From Oscillospiraceae bacterium (GTDB taxonomy: Bacteria; Bacillota; Clostridia; Oscillospirales; Acutalibacteraceae), in NCBI GenBank assembly GCA_015065975.1, contig SVPG01000023.1:1-33021 (forward strand): DNA of 33,021 nucleotides. The letters run 5' to 3'. Shown piece after piece: positions 7,939-16,296 of this stretch (positions are counted from its first letter, which is position 1; every line of letters begins with the position of its first letter). Made by a program: the position numbers and the translations under genes. The notes beneath the pieces are model-generated. The model saw only the letters and a list, made by a program, of their open reading frames with translations, had not been told where the DNA came from and ran no database searches.

Positions 7939-8331
7939 ATGTCAACAAGATTTTTCCGACCCGAGGACAGACTTCCCGAGGACGACGACAACGCCTTCAG
8001 CGAAGAGGAGCTTTACACAGTTATCGATCTGGTAAGGGACAGCAGCTTTATCGACGACGAAAGCGGTTTGTCAATCGAGGAGAGGCTGACCGATCTTTTC
8101 TGCGGTGAGGAGCCCGATTGGGTGGCTTTTCAGTCGCCAGATGCCGTGTGTTATGTAAATGCCTACGGCACGATACGCTCCGACGACGGCGAGGTGCGCC
8201 TCGCTCTGCAGTTCGAGCTGAGCGACAGTATGGAGGAGTTCATGCTGACCGCTATGCTCATAAACGATCTCGAGCAGGACGAGAATTTTATTTCCGATTT
8301 CGAATCGAGATTCTCGCTCGATAACCCCTGA
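7939..8331 (+). CDS. Acidic hypothetical protein
   Basis: This 130-residue protein is strongly acidic, with D/E-rich stretches near 14-22 and 111-125. It has no membrane segment and no motif that I recognise. A predicted helix-rich N-terminal half is followed by a beta-like stretch (VAFQSPDAVCYVNAYGTI, about 61-78) and an amphipathic C-terminus. An AGGTG ribosome site precedes the ATG. The stop lies about 20 bp before the CAP-domain lipoprotein gene, so the two are probably co-transcribed. Codon use matches the neighbours, which supports a real gene. Confidence 0.8.
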   Translation: MSTRFFRPEDRLPEDDDNAFSEEELYTVIDLVRDSSFIDDESGLSIEERLTDLFCGEEPDWVAFQSPDAVCYVNAYGTIRSDDGEVRLALQFELSDSMEEFMLTAMLINDLEQDENFISDFESRFSLDNP

Positions 8332-8352
8332 TTTTAATGACGGAGAGTTATT

Positions 8353-8940
8353 ATGAAGAGATATATTACGCTTTGTATGGCAATTTTGGCTTTGATGTGC
8401 GTTTTTTTCACATTCGGCTGCTCGGCTGAAAACCCGAAGGAGGAGAGCGAAGAAGCATCTGAGACCGACGTCACGCCCACCGATGTGCTCTATATCCCCG
8501 ACGTACATATCGACGGCATCGTGCTGCCCGAGGAGTACGGCGAGGGTCTTTACGATTCGGCGGCTGCGCTGTGGCTGATAAATGAGGTGCGCGACCGCGA
8601 GGGTCTGCCGCCCTTTGTCATCGGCGATGAAAAGCTTGAGGACGCCGCCGTCACAAGACTCAAGGAGATTGCCTCCGATTTTTCCCATACCCGACCCGAC
8701 GGCAGAGACAACAAGACGGTCTTTGAGGAAAACGAAATAAAATATGCAAGCTGCGGCGAGAATCTCGCCAGCGGTCAGTACACCGCGGAGCACGTCGTTT
8801 ACGACTGGCTCCATTCGGAGAGTCACAAGGCGATCCTGTTTGACGAAAAGTTCACCTATGTAAGTATAGTCTGCGGCAAGGACGCAGAGGGCATCGGTTA
8901 CTGGGTGCTTCTTGCGTACGAGCCGATGCAGTCCGAATAA
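8353..8940 (+). CDS. CAP/SCP-domain (YkwD-like) lipoprotein
   Basis: The 195-residue protein begins with a lipoprotein-type signal (MKRYI, hydrophobic core, TFGC with Cys23 as the likely lipidated residue, although the -3 position is not the usual Leu). An acidic linker runs to about 60, followed by a CAP domain. CAP features are FSHTRPDG (about 115-122), CGENLASG (about 135-142) and WLHSESHKAIL (about 152-162). The bacterial CAP domain's function is not settled; these proteins are extracellular and often associated with the cell wall or spores. The ATG at 8353 is preceded by GGAGAG. The gene sits 13 bp before the DUF1385 gene. Confidence 0.9.
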   Translation: MKRYITLCMAILALMCVFFTFGCSAENPKEESEEASETDVTPTDVLYIPDVHIDGIVLPEEYGEGLYDSAAALWLINEVRDREGLPPFVIGDEKLEDAAVTRLKEIASDFSHTRPDGRDNKTVFEENEIKYASCGENLASGQYTAEHVVYDWLHSESHKAILFDEKFTYVSIVCGKDAEGIGYWVLLAYEPMQSE

Positions 8941-8953
8941 AGGAGTGAAGTTT

Positions 8954-10234
8954 ATGGCAAAGAAAAAGTGCAAATACACCTCCATCGGCGGTCAGGCGCT
9001 CATGGAAGGAATAATGATGCGCGGTCCGCAGAAGACCGTCATGGCGGTCAGACGCGCCGACGGAACCATTCAGACCGAGGAGGTTCCTCAGAAGAAACCG
9101 ACCGTGTGGAACAAGATCCCCGTTGTGCGCGGAATCTTCTCCTTCATCGATTCGATGACAACGGGAACAAAGACGCTCATGCGCTCGGCTGAGTTCGTCA
9201 TGGAGGACGAGGAGAAGAAGCTGCTCGAGGAGGAAGATGCCGAGAAGGCTGTGCCCGAAGAGAATCTTTCGGGGAAAGAAATCAAAAAGAGAGCAAAGGA
9301 AGAAAAAGCCAAGGCCAGAAAGCAGGCTAAGATCGACAAAAAGGTCGCAAGGATAACCGAAAAATACGACGGCAGAATCGAGAGCCTGACCGAGGCTTTC
9401 CAGTCGGAGAAAAGCAGGCTCGACGCAAAGCTTATCTCTGCAAACGATAAGAAAAAGGCAAAGCTTGAGGCTGTTATCGGCAAGAAGACCGACGAGTTCG
9501 AGAGCGCAAAGAGCACCCTTTGCGGCAAACGCGACAACGAGATCGCGATAGCCAGGGGCGAAAAAGAGGACGACCGCCTCTTTATGCAGATTCTTATGGG
9601 ATTTGCGACGGTGCTCGGTTTCGGACTTGCGATATTGCTCTTCTTCTTCCTGCCGACATGGATTTACACGGGCATCATATACCTGCTCGAAAGGGCGGGC
9701 GCCGACGCTGTTGTGGCTTTCCTCGGCTCGACACCGATCTGGAAATCGGTATTTGAGGGAATACTCAAGATACTCATTTTCATTATATATGTAAAGCTGA
9801 GCAGCCGTCTGCCCGAGATTCAGCGTCTCTTCTCCTATCACGGAGCGGAGCATAAGTGCATCTTCTGCTATGAGGCGGGCGAGGAGCTCACTCCCGAAAA
9901 CGCAAGAAAGTATAAGCGTTTCCACCCGCGCTGCGGTACAAGCTTCCTCATCATAATGATGGTGCTCGGAATCTTTGTCGGAATATTTATTCCGGGCGAT
10001 ATGTTCCTTCGTCCGCTTATCAAGCTTGCCCTTATCCCCCTTATTATGGGTGTCGGATATGAGCTGCTCAAGATGTGCGGCAGACACGACAATTTCCTCA
10101 CACGTATAATCTCCGCACCCGGTATGTGGATGCAGCACCTGACCACCATCGAGCCGGACGACGGTCAGCTCGAATGTGCCATCGCGGCGCTCAGGGAGGT
10201 CATTCCCGAAAAGGCTGAGGACGCACAGTTATAA
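8954..10234 (+). CDS. DUF1385 (YqhQ-like) membrane protein with a coiled-coil insertion
   Basis: The 426-residue protein shows the family motifs GGQALMEGIMMRGP (about 12-25) and YHGAEHKCIFCYE, then LTPENA and HPRCGTSFL in the second half, with about four membrane helices. DUF1385 proteins are polytopic with no settled role and commonly sit next to prmC/prfA in Firmicutes, as here. Between about 83 and 206 lies a Lys/Glu-rich heptad-like stretch predicted as a long coiled coil; typical family members (about 300 residues) have only a short linker there. The start at 8954 follows AGGAGTGAAG. The stop TAA shares its last A with the prmC ATG, so the two are translationally coupled. Confidence 0.92.
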   Translation: MAKKKCKYTSIGGQALMEGIMMRGPQKTVMAVRRADGTIQTEEVPQKKPTVWNKIPVVRGIFSFIDSMTTGTKTLMRSAEFVMEDEEKKLLEEEDAEKAVPEENLSGKEIKKRAKEEKAKARKQAKIDKKVARITEKYDGRIESLTEAFQSEKSRLDAKLISANDKKKAKLEAVIGKKTDEFESAKSTLCGKRDNEIAIARGEKEDDRLFMQILMGFATVLGFGLAILLFFFLPTWIYTGIIYLLERAGADAVVAFLGSTPIWKSVFEGILKILIFIIYVKLSSRLPEIQRLFSYHGAEHKCIFCYEAGEELTPENARKYKRFHPRCGTSFLIIMMVLGIFVGIFIPGDMFLRPLIKLALIPLIMGVGYELLKMCGRHDNFLTRIISAPGMWMQHLTTIEPDDGQLECAIAALREVIPEKAEDAQL

Positions 10235-11091
10235 TGAAAAATATAAAAGAACTCTACATCTTTGCAAAGTCGCAGCTCGCCGCCGACGGGATAGAATTCC
10301 CCGAAAGCGAAGCGCTGCGGCTTTGCGAGCATTATTTTGGAATTTCGGGCAGGATAGGGCTCACCGTGCACGGCAGCGATACCCCGTCCGAGGACGCTGC
10401 GAAGAGCTTTCAAAATGCCGTGTCCGAGCGGAAAAACCGACCTCTCCAGTATATTTTAGGCGTGTGGGAATTTGATTCGATGGAGCTTTGTGTCGGTGAA
10501 GGCGTGCTTATCCCGCGCGAGGATACCGTCGCGCTGGTCGAGACGGCCGAGCGGCTTGCCGAAAACATAAAAAATCCGCGTATTCTCGACCTTTGTGCAG
10601 GTACGGGAGCGGTGTCGCTCGCCCTTGCACAGAGGATAAAGGACGCCGATATCGTGTGCGTCGAGCTGTCCGACGAGGTTTTCCCCTATCTTGAAAAGAA
10701 TATCGAAAAGTACGGCGACGGACGGGTCAGAGCCCTTCACGCCGATGTTCTTGCAGGACCTTGCGGCGAGCTTCTCGGCGAAAAGTTCGACATCATCGTT
10801 TCAAACCCGCCTTATATCCCGACAGCCGACATCGAAACACTGTCAGACGATGTAAAACGCGAGCCGTCGATGGCGCTCGACGGCGGCGCCGACGGGCTCG
10901 ATTTTTACCGCGTGATATGCGGCAGGTGGAAAGAGCTCTTAAAGGACGGCGGAGGGCTCGCGGTCGAGATCGGATTTGATCAGGTGGAAGACGTAATAAG
11001 AATATTTGTTCGTGAAAATATGTCCGAAATCGGGCAAAACAGGGATATAAACGGTAAGATTAGAGTCATCAATGGGACTTTTGCCCATTGA
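10234..11091 (+). CDS. prmC: Release-factor glutamine N5-methyltransferase
   Basis: This 285-residue SAM-dependent enzyme methylates the Gln of the GGQ motif in release factors RF1/RF2, which speeds peptide release. An N-terminal helical domain (1-80) ends with RPLQYILG. Motif I is DLCAGTGAVSL (about 119-129), the acidic VCVELS follows at about 141-146, and the catalytic NPPY is at 191-194. The family PRPDTE region reads IPREDTVALVE. The start overlaps the DUF1385 stop by one base. A perfect 8-bp hairpin (11069-11091) is embedded in the last codons and ends in the stop codon, but it has no T run, so it would be at most a weak terminator. Confidence 0.95.
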   Translation: MKNIKELYIFAKSQLAADGIEFPESEALRLCEHYFGISGRIGLTVHGSDTPSEDAAKSFQNAVSERKNRPLQYILGVWEFDSMELCVGEGVLIPREDTVALVETAERLAENIKNPRILDLCAGTGAVSLALAQRIKDADIVCVELSDEVFPYLEKNIEKYGDGRVRALHADVLAGPCGELLGEKFDIIVSNPPYIPTADIETLSDDVKREPSMALDGGADGLDFYRVICGRWKELLKDGGGLAVEIGFDQVEDVIRIFVRENMSEIGQNRDINGKIRVINGTFAH

Positions 11092-11116
11092 GCGCGTTTG
11101 AATTTAGAAAAAAGTA

Positions 11117-11145
11117 TTGAAATATGAATGTCGATGATTTAGAAT
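11117..11145 (+). promoter_or_regulatory. Promoter of recA
   Basis: TTGAAA (11117-11122) and TAGAAT (11140-11145) are separated by 17 bp, about 40 bp upstream of the recA start. I saw no clear Gram-positive LexA box (CGAAC-N4-GTTCG type) around it. Confidence 0.7.
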
Positions 11146-11186
11146 GAAACCATCGAAAAATTCATTTGTCACGGAGGAAAATATCA

Positions 11187-12350
11187 ATGGCAGCAGATAA
11201 GAAAAAAGCTCTTGATACGGCGATTGCGAATATCGACAAGCTCTTCGGAAAAGGCATGGTAATGAGACTGGGTCAGACGGCGGCTCTCAACGTTGAGGCG
11301 ATCTCAACAGGCTCGCTCGGTCTTGATATGGCGCTCGGCATCAACGGTCTTCCCCGCGGAAGAATTATCGAGATATTCGGACCGGAATCCTCCGGTAAGA
11401 CAACTCTGGCTCTTCACTGCATCGCCGAGGCGCAGAAGCTCGACGGCGAGGTCGCTTTCATTGACGTTGAGCACGCGCTCGACCCCGTCTATGCGGCAAA
11501 TCTCGGCGTTGATATCGAGTCTCTGCTCGTTTCTCAGCCCGACACGGGTGAGGACGCTCTCGAGATAGCCGAGACGCTTGTTCGTTCGGGTGCCATCGAC
11601 GTTATCGTTGTCGACTCGGTCGCAGCTCTTGTTCCGAAGGCCGAGGTCGATAAGGCTATGGGCGAGGCTGTTGTCGGCGGTCAGGCAAGACTTATGAGCT
11701 CTGCTCTGAGAAAGCTTGCAGGTGTCGTCAGCAAATCCAACTGTATTGCAATTTTCATCAACCAGCTTCGTGAGAAGGTGGGCGTTATGTACGGCAACCC
11801 CGAGGTCACACCCGGCGGTAAGGCGCTCAAGTTCTACAGCTCGGTCAGAATCGATGTCAGAAAGGTCGAGACGCTCAAGAACGGCACCGAGCCCATCGGC
11901 GCAAGAACACGCGCAAAGGTCGTCAAGAACAAGGTCGCACCTCCCTTCAAGGAGGCTGTGTTTGATATAGTTTACGGCGAGGGCATCAACCGCATCGGCG
12001 AGCTGGTCGATTACGGCGCAAAGCTCGATATCATTCAGAAGAGCGGCGCATGGTTCTCCTATAAGGGAACGAGACTCGGTCAGGGTCGCGACAAGGCGAA
12101 GGAGTATCTCGAGGAGCATCCCGAGCTTGTTGCCGAGATCGAAAAGCAGATCAAGGAAAACGCAGCCATACTCATGAGCCCGAAGGCGGCAAAGGAGGCT
12201 GCGGCAAAGAAACGCGCGGAGAAGGAGATGTCCGACGACGACATCATCATAATCGACGACGATGTCGTATCGCTCGACGATCTCACCTTCCCCGATGAGA
12301 AGCCCGCAGCGCCCAAAAAGCCCGCAGGCATCGACATCGATGTTGACTGA
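11187..12350 (+). CDS. recA: Recombinase RecA
   Basis: This 387-residue protein forms filaments on single-stranded DNA, drives strand exchange in recombinational repair and activates LexA self-cleavage. Visible motifs are Walker A GPESSGKT (65-72), the Walker B region [15 protein letters not shown], and the loop region with [22 protein letters not shown]. The C-terminus is a long acidic tail (DDD repeats, about 352-387), longer than usual, with an IDIDVD end. The ATG at 11187 is chosen for GGAGGA 8 bases upstream rather than a TTG at 11166. The stop overlaps the recX start by one base (TGATG), so the two are coupled. Confidence 0.98.
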   Translation: MAADKKKALDTAIANIDKLFGKGMVMRLGQTAALNVEAISTGSLGLDMALGINGLPRGRIIEIFGPESSGKTTLALHCIAEAQKLDGEVAFIDVEHALDPVYAANLGVDIESLLVSQPDTGEDALEIAETLVRSGAIDVIVVDSVAALVPKAEVDKAMGEAVVGGQARLMSSALRKLAGVVSKSNCIAIFINQLREKVGVMYGNPEVTPGGKALKFYSSVRIDVRKVETLKNGTEPIGARTRAKVVKNKVAPPFKEAVFDIVYGEGINRIGELVDYGAKLDIIQKSGAWFSYKGTRLGQGRDKAKEYLEEHPELVAEIEKQIKENAAILMSPKAAKEAAAKKRAEKEMSDDDIIIIDDDVVSLDDLTFPDEKPAAPKKPAGIDIDVD

Positions 12351-12967
12351 TGCTGATAACCGCAATAAAGAGAGTAAAGGGTGGTCTGCTTGCCGTTATG
12401 TGCGGCGAGGAGCAGGTCGCCCTTCTCGACGATAAAACGATAGAGGAGCACGATTTCGGCGTCGGCTGTGACGTGCCCGAGAGTGTTGTTGAAGAGCTGC
12501 AGTTCGAATCGGATTGCCGCCGCGCTCTGACGGCGGGGCTTTATCTCGTCGGACGGCGCGAGGTATGCCGCGATCAGGTCATAAAGAAGCTCGAGCCGAA
12601 TTACGGTATTGAAGCGGCGCAGTCAGCTGCCGATGAGCTTGAGAAGCTCGGTTTTGTCAACGACCGCCGTTTTGCCGAGATGCAGGCGACCGTCTATTTT
12701 GAGGACAGACATTTTTACAAAAGAAGAGTTATCTTCGAATTGACTCGCAAGGGCGTGCCGCGCGACATCGCGCAGGAGGTGTGCGAGGAGCTGGCACCCG
12801 ACGAGGAGGAAGCGATAAAAGAACTCCTCGAGGGCAGGCTGGGGCGCGACCTCGACACCGACGCGGGCAGGCGCAGAACGTGCGCAACCCTCGAGCGTTA
12901 CGGCTATTCCCCCTACACCATTCGCTCGGTTATAAGGCACTTTGGCGACGACGAAAATTATTTTTGA
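12350..12967 (+). CDS. recX: Regulatory protein RecX
   Basis: The 205-residue protein has the three-helix RecX repeats. The first spans about 58-108 (GRREVCRDQVIKKL...), with ELEKLGFVNDRRFAEM typical of the second repeat, then RRVIFELTRKGVPRDIA, and a C-terminal repeat with RTCATLERYGYSPYTIRSVI. RecX binds in the RecA filament groove and limits its activity. Translational overlap with recA keeps their ratio fixed. The N-terminal 55 residues form the beta-rich extension seen in many Firmicute RecX proteins. Confidence 0.95.
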   Translation: MLITAIKRVKGGLLAVMCGEEQVALLDDKTIEEHDFGVGCDVPESVVEELQFESDCRRALTAGLYLVGRREVCRDQVIKKLEPNYGIEAAQSAADELEKLGFVNDRRFAEMQATVYFEDRHFYKRRVIFELTRKGVPRDIAQEVCEELAPDEEEAIKELLEGRLGRDLDTDAGRRRTCATLERYGYSPYTIRSVIRHFGDDENYF

Positions 12968-12985
12968 AAAAATTTGAAAAAGTGC

Positions 12986-13014
12986 TTGACTTTTGATATT
13001 TCCTGTATTATAAT
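12986..13014 (+). promoter_or_regulatory. Strong promoter of the 5S rRNA gene
   Basis: TTGACT (12986-12991), a 17-bp spacer and a perfect TATAAT (13009-13014) lie about 35 bp before the 5S gene. It overlaps the intergenic space just after recX. Confidence 0.85.
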
Positions 13015-13049
13015 ACATATCGTTCCTTACAGAGAGGGACACAACACGA

Positions 13050-13166
<117 letters not shown>

Positions 13167-13172
13167 CAAAAG

Positions 13173-13206
13173 ACAGTCATTCCGTTGGAATGACTGTTCT
13201 TTTTTT
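13173..13206 (+). terminator. Terminator of the 5S rRNA transcript
   Basis: ACAGTCATTCC (13173-13183) and GGAATGACTGT (13187-13197) form a perfect 11-bp stem with a 3-base loop, followed by a T-rich run to 13206. Confidence 0.92.
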
Positions 13207-13220
13207 GTCTGAAAGATGTC

Positions 13221-13261
13221 AAAAAGGACAGCCCCCTGAAAAATCAGGGGGCTGTCCTTTT
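13221..13261 (-). terminator. Terminator of the leucine-rich-repeat gene
   Basis: A perfect 18-bp stem (13222-13239 with 13244-13261) has a 4-base loop. On the minus strand it ends in T residues just after the stop at 13266. The symmetry also lets it act rightwards as a second stop for the 5S transcript. Confidence 0.9.
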
Positions 13262-13265
13262 ACAG

Positions 13266-14309
13266 TTAATAAACTCCTATTTCACAGTTGGGAAGCTCTT
13301 TCTGAAGCTTCTTTATTTCTTTTTGGGAACATGTGTCTTTTGAAATCCAAACTGTTTCAAGATTTTCAAGTTCGTAAAGCGGAGAAAGATCAGTTACTTT
13401 TGTGTTGTAAAGATGAAGGGTTTTTAGATTTGTCAGATTTGAGAGTGCGCTGATGTCTGATACATTAGTGTATCCAAGATTGAGTTCTTCCAGATTTGTA
13501 AGGTTTGAAAGTCCGCTGATATCGGTTAAACTCTTGCAACCCCAAAGATCAAGATATGTTAAACTTGTAAGATTTGAAAGCGCGTCGATATCGGATATCT
13601 TGCACATAAGATCAAGATGCGTTAAATTTGTAAGATTTTTTAGTCCGTTTATATTTGTAAGATTTTCTGCAAAGAATATAGTAACCTCTTTGAGATATTT
13701 AAGATCAGAGAGAAAATTTACGTGGGTAATTCCTTCAGCAAGTGATAGTTCAAATTTTTCCAGTCTTTTAAACATTGATATATCGGAAAAATCTTTGTTT
13801 GGCATATCATAATAATATCCGTTGTTCAAATCAAATTGTCCGTCTATCTTTAACTCGGTTATATCTGAGCGGTAGGTGTGCTCGCCTATTGTCACATCTA
13901 TGATTTTTACAACTCTGTCGTTTAAGATATAATAATCATCATTATTATAAACCTCGTCTTCAAAAACGAAATATGTTTTTTTGCCGTAAGCTTTGCCGTC
14001 ATGCTCAAAAAAGAGGTCTGATCTGTAGACTTCACCTTCCGCAACGAAGTAATCCTTGCGGTCGTATGCTTCTCCCTCGAACTCAAAGTACTTTTCTGCT
14101 TCATAAAGCGTGCCGTCGGCTGTTTTGAAATATTCGCTCTTGCTGTAAAGCTTACCGTCGGAAATGTGATACTGTGAGACGACGAAAGCGCCTGCACCTG
14201 CGGCGCAGAGAATGAGCAGGATAATGATTATGATGACCGCCGCTTTGCCCTTTTTCTTCTTTGGTTTTTCGCTTGTTGTCTGTTCGGAGACCGTCTTTTC
14301 TTTTTTCAT
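13266..14309 (-). CDS. Membrane-anchored leucine-rich-repeat protein with a Tyr/Phe repeat stalk
   Basis: The 347-residue protein has a Lys-rich cytoplasmic tail, one membrane helix (about 23-44), a stalk and an extracellular LRR domain. The stalk (about 55-133) is six tandem units of 13-14 residues, each starting with Tyr and carrying a YF/FF pair near position 6-7 and an acidic/Gly turn (for example YEAEKYFEFEGEA). The LRRs (about 180-330) are of the internalin/SDS22 22-residue type, such as LSNLTNLEELNLGYTNVSDI. Internalin-type LRRs bind proteins; the partner is unknown. The gene is visibly more AT-rich than its neighbours, hinting at acquisition. GGAAGGAG precedes the ATG, and its own promoter and terminator make it monocistronic. 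Confidence 0.88.
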   Translation of the reverse strand: MKKEKTVSEQTTSEKPKKKKGKAAVIIIIILLILCAAGAGAFVVSQYHISDGKLYSKSEYFKTADGTLYEAEKYFEFEGEAYDRKDYFVAEGEVYRSDLFFEHDGKAYGKKTYFVFEDEVYNNDDYYILNDRVVKIIDVTIGEHTYRSDITELKIDGQFDLNNGYYYDMPNKDFSDISMFKRLEKFELSLAEGITHVNFLSDLKYLKEVTIFFAENLTNINGLKNLTNLTHLDLMCKISDIDALSNLTSLTYLDLWGCKSLTDISGLSNLTNLEELNLGYTNVSDISALSNLTNLKTLHLYNTKVTDLSPLYELENLETVWISKDTCSQKEIKKLQKELPNCEIGVY

Positions 14310-14342
14310 GATTTCTCTCCTTCCGAAAAGTATCGTAACAAT

Positions 14343-14371
14343 AGTATAGTTGTATTTATAAATATTGTCAA
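14343..14371 (-). promoter_or_regulatory. Promoter of the leucine-rich-repeat gene
   Basis: On the minus strand, a perfect TTGACA (14371-14366), a 17-bp spacer and TATACT (14348-14343) lie just before the ribosome site. A short CCTTT-GAT-AAAGG inverted repeat is immediately upstream. Confidence 0.82.
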
Positions 14372-14434
14372 GTATCTCCTTTGATAAAGGGGAAATATAG
14401 TTATAATGACGAACATTACGGAACGGATATAGAG

Positions 14435-14467
14435 AAAAAGGCAGGATTTTATCCTGCCGTTTTTTTT
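14435..14467. terminator. Terminator overlapping the stop of the DUF3592 gene
   Basis: GGCAGGAT (14440-14447) pairs with ATCCTGCC (14451-14458), and A and T runs lie on either side. The minus-strand gene's last codons and stop form part of the hairpin. Confidence 0.85.
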
Positions 14468-14919
14468 ATCTCCCTGTAAGTATAGTTTCGGTTGAGTCCG
14501 TCGTCCTTCCTGCGGTTGTGTGTTCCGATCAGAATCGCGATGCTCAGAGGTATTGCGAAAAAGAAGGGGGCGGCGCTGTCGAGGTCGGCGTTAGGCTTGT
14601 GGTATGAGGACGAGGAAGGGTTCTGAGGGTCGTACCACACCGTGATGACATCGCCCGTGTTGGGGCGTGTCTCCCCCGACGAGCGACCGTATGTGTTCGA
14701 GCCCGTGTAGCTCTGCCCGTCGACGGTGTAGGAAAAGGTGTATTTGTAATTGTGACCCTTGCGAAGCTTCTTTGCCTCGAGGAAAATGCCCTCGGTCGGC
14801 TGCCATGTGCTGTACTGCTCGGTTCTTGCGGTGTGGATAACGGCGGAAGCTATCGCCGCAATAATCATTATTATAATAGGTATGAGCAGCACGGGAAGCT
14901 GCCTGCCGTTTGATTTCAT
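14449..14919 (-). CDS. DUF3592 domain membrane protein
   Basis: The 156-residue protein has an N-terminal membrane helix (about 8-28), an extracytoplasmic beta domain (about 35-105) and a second helix (about 117-133). The middle domain has the DUF3592 pattern: GIFLEAKK..., then YTFSYTVDGQSYTGSN, GDVITVWYDPQNPSSS. Function is unknown; the domain occurs in small membrane proteins throughout bacteria. GGGGTGAT precedes the ATG. It is isolated by terminators on both sides. Confidence 0.82.
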   Translation of the reverse strand: MKSNGRQLPVLLIPIIIMIIAAIASAVIHTARTEQYSTWQPTEGIFLEAKKLRKGHNYKYTFSYTVDGQSYTGSNTYGRSSGETRPNTGDVITVWYDPQNPSSSSYHKPNADLDSAAPFFFAIPLSIAILIGTHNRRKDDGLNRNYTYREIKKTAG

Positions 14920-14956
14920 GGTATCACCCCGCCGTCAGTATATCACCAGGCGGGCA

Positions 14957-14995
14957 AAAAGTAAAGACCGCACGCGGATAACTGCGTGCGGTCTT
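14957..14995 (-). terminator. Terminator of the rsmE-transporter unit
   Basis: AAGACCGCACGC (14964-14975) pairs with GCGTGCGGTCTT (14984-14995). On the minus strand T residues follow around 14957-14960. It lies directly after the transporter stop at 15003. Confidence 0.8.
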
Positions 14996-15002
14996 GTGAA
15001 CG

Positions 15003-16268
15003 TTATTTCTTTTTCTTTTCGTTCTTTATGGCAGCTTTCACAGCCTGCACGGCAGCCGTTTCGGCTTCCTGAGTGACCGTTTCCGCCGCTGTCTGAGCGG
15101 TGTCGGAAGCGGCTGCGAGGGCTGCTTTCTCGCGTCGCTTTTTCTGAAGAATGAGAACGTCTCTGTAAACAAGACGGATAATTGCCGCGACGGGAACACC
15201 GATGAGCATTCCGACGAAACCGCCGACTCCGCCGCCGACGATGATTGCGACCATGACCCAGAAGGGGCTCATATCGAGGCTGTCGCCGAGGATCTTCGGG
15301 TTGATGATGTTTGCATCGATCTGCTGGAGTGCGAGAAGCACGACAGCGGAGATGATCGCGATCTTGAAGCCGTGAGCCATCAGAATGATGAAGACGACCG
15401 CGATGCCCGCGATGATCGGTCCGAAGGTCGGGATGAGGTTGAACATACCGAAGATGAAACCGAACAGGAACCAGTTTTCAACGCCGATGATGGCAAGGGC
15501 GATGCTGCTCATGAATACGACCAGCAGACAGTCGGAAAGCTGACCGACGAAGTATTTGTAGACGACCTTGTTGCAGCGGGAAAGGTAGTTGCAGAAGGAT
15601 TCGAGACGCGGCGGGTTGAGGAAAAGGCTGAAAATACGCTTGAATGCGGCGAGGATATTCTCCCTGTCGAGAAGGGCGTAAACCGCGATGATGAAGGTGA
15701 CGATGATGGACGAAATGGTGCTGCCGACCGACAGAATGGAGCCGACCGAGCTGACGATGGTGGAGACGTCGATGGTCTCGATGATGGTCTTGAACCATTC
15801 GAGCAGCATCGGCATGATGTTGAGATCGTCAACGATGTGGTACTGTGCGGAGAAATCCTCGATCCATTCGGTCGCTGTGGCGAAATATCCCTTCATGTTG
15901 CCGAAAAGGGTGACGAGACTTTCTGCAAGCGCAGGTATCATCAGTCCGACGATGAGCGCGAGTGCGCCGATGAAGAGCGGATAGACGATAAGGACGGAAA
16001 GTCCGCGCGCGTGATTCGGGATAAAGGGAATCTTCTTCACCTTTTTGAGCTGGCGCTCGAAGAATGCCGCGGGACGGACGAGGAAATAGCTTATGATTCC
16101 CGCCCAGATTATCGGCGTTGCGATGGAAATGAAGTTGCCCAGCGTGGAAAATACGTCGGACAGGCGGTCGAAGGATTTGTATACTATTATAATAGCGACT
16201 GCAAGCATAAAGCTCCACAGCCATTTTCCAAGTCCTTTACCGTCACGGGTTTTCAGACGGTTTCTCAT
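15003..16268 (-). CDS. AI-2E family transporter (PerM/YdiK type)
   Basis: The 421-residue polytopic protein has about eight membrane helices and the family signature around residues 280-300 (FNLIPTFGPIIAGIAVVFI), followed by IDANIINPKILGDSLDMSPF. Members include the E. coli AI-2 exporter TqsA and Na+/H+ or uncharacterised exporters, so the substrate here cannot be named. A C-terminal tail of about 50 residues is Ala/Glu/Lys-rich and ends in KNEKKKK, an addition to the core. The gene lies 28 bp after rsmE and shares its promoter; AGAGGATGATGA precedes the ATG. Confidence 0.92.
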   Translation of the reverse strand: MRNRLKTRDGKGLGKWLWSFMLAVAIIIVYKSFDRLSDVFSTLGNFISIATPIIWAGIISYFLVRPAAFFERQLKKVKKIPFIPNHARGLSVLIVYPLFIGALALIVGLMIPALAESLVTLFGNMKGYFATATEWIEDFSAQYHIVDDLNIMPMLLEWFKTIIETIDVSTIVSSVGSILSVGSTISSIIVTFIIAVYALLDRENILAAFKRIFSLFLNPPRLESFCNYLSRCNKVVYKYFVGQLSDCLLVVFMSSIALAIIGVENWFLFGFIFGMFNLIPTFGPIIAGIAVVFIILMAHGFKIAIISAVVLLALQQIDANIINPKILGDSLDMSPFWVMVAIIVGGGVGGFVGMLIGVPVAAIIRLVYRDVLILQKKRREKAALAAASDTAQTAAETVTQEAETAAVQAVKAAIKNEKKKK

Positions 16269-16296
16269 AAGTCATCATCCTCTCATAATATATATA

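Noticed and set aside
11092-11186. LexA/SOS box ahead of recA
   Set aside because: I looked for a CGAAC-N4-GTTCG-like site and found none convincing; SOS control is therefore not claimed.
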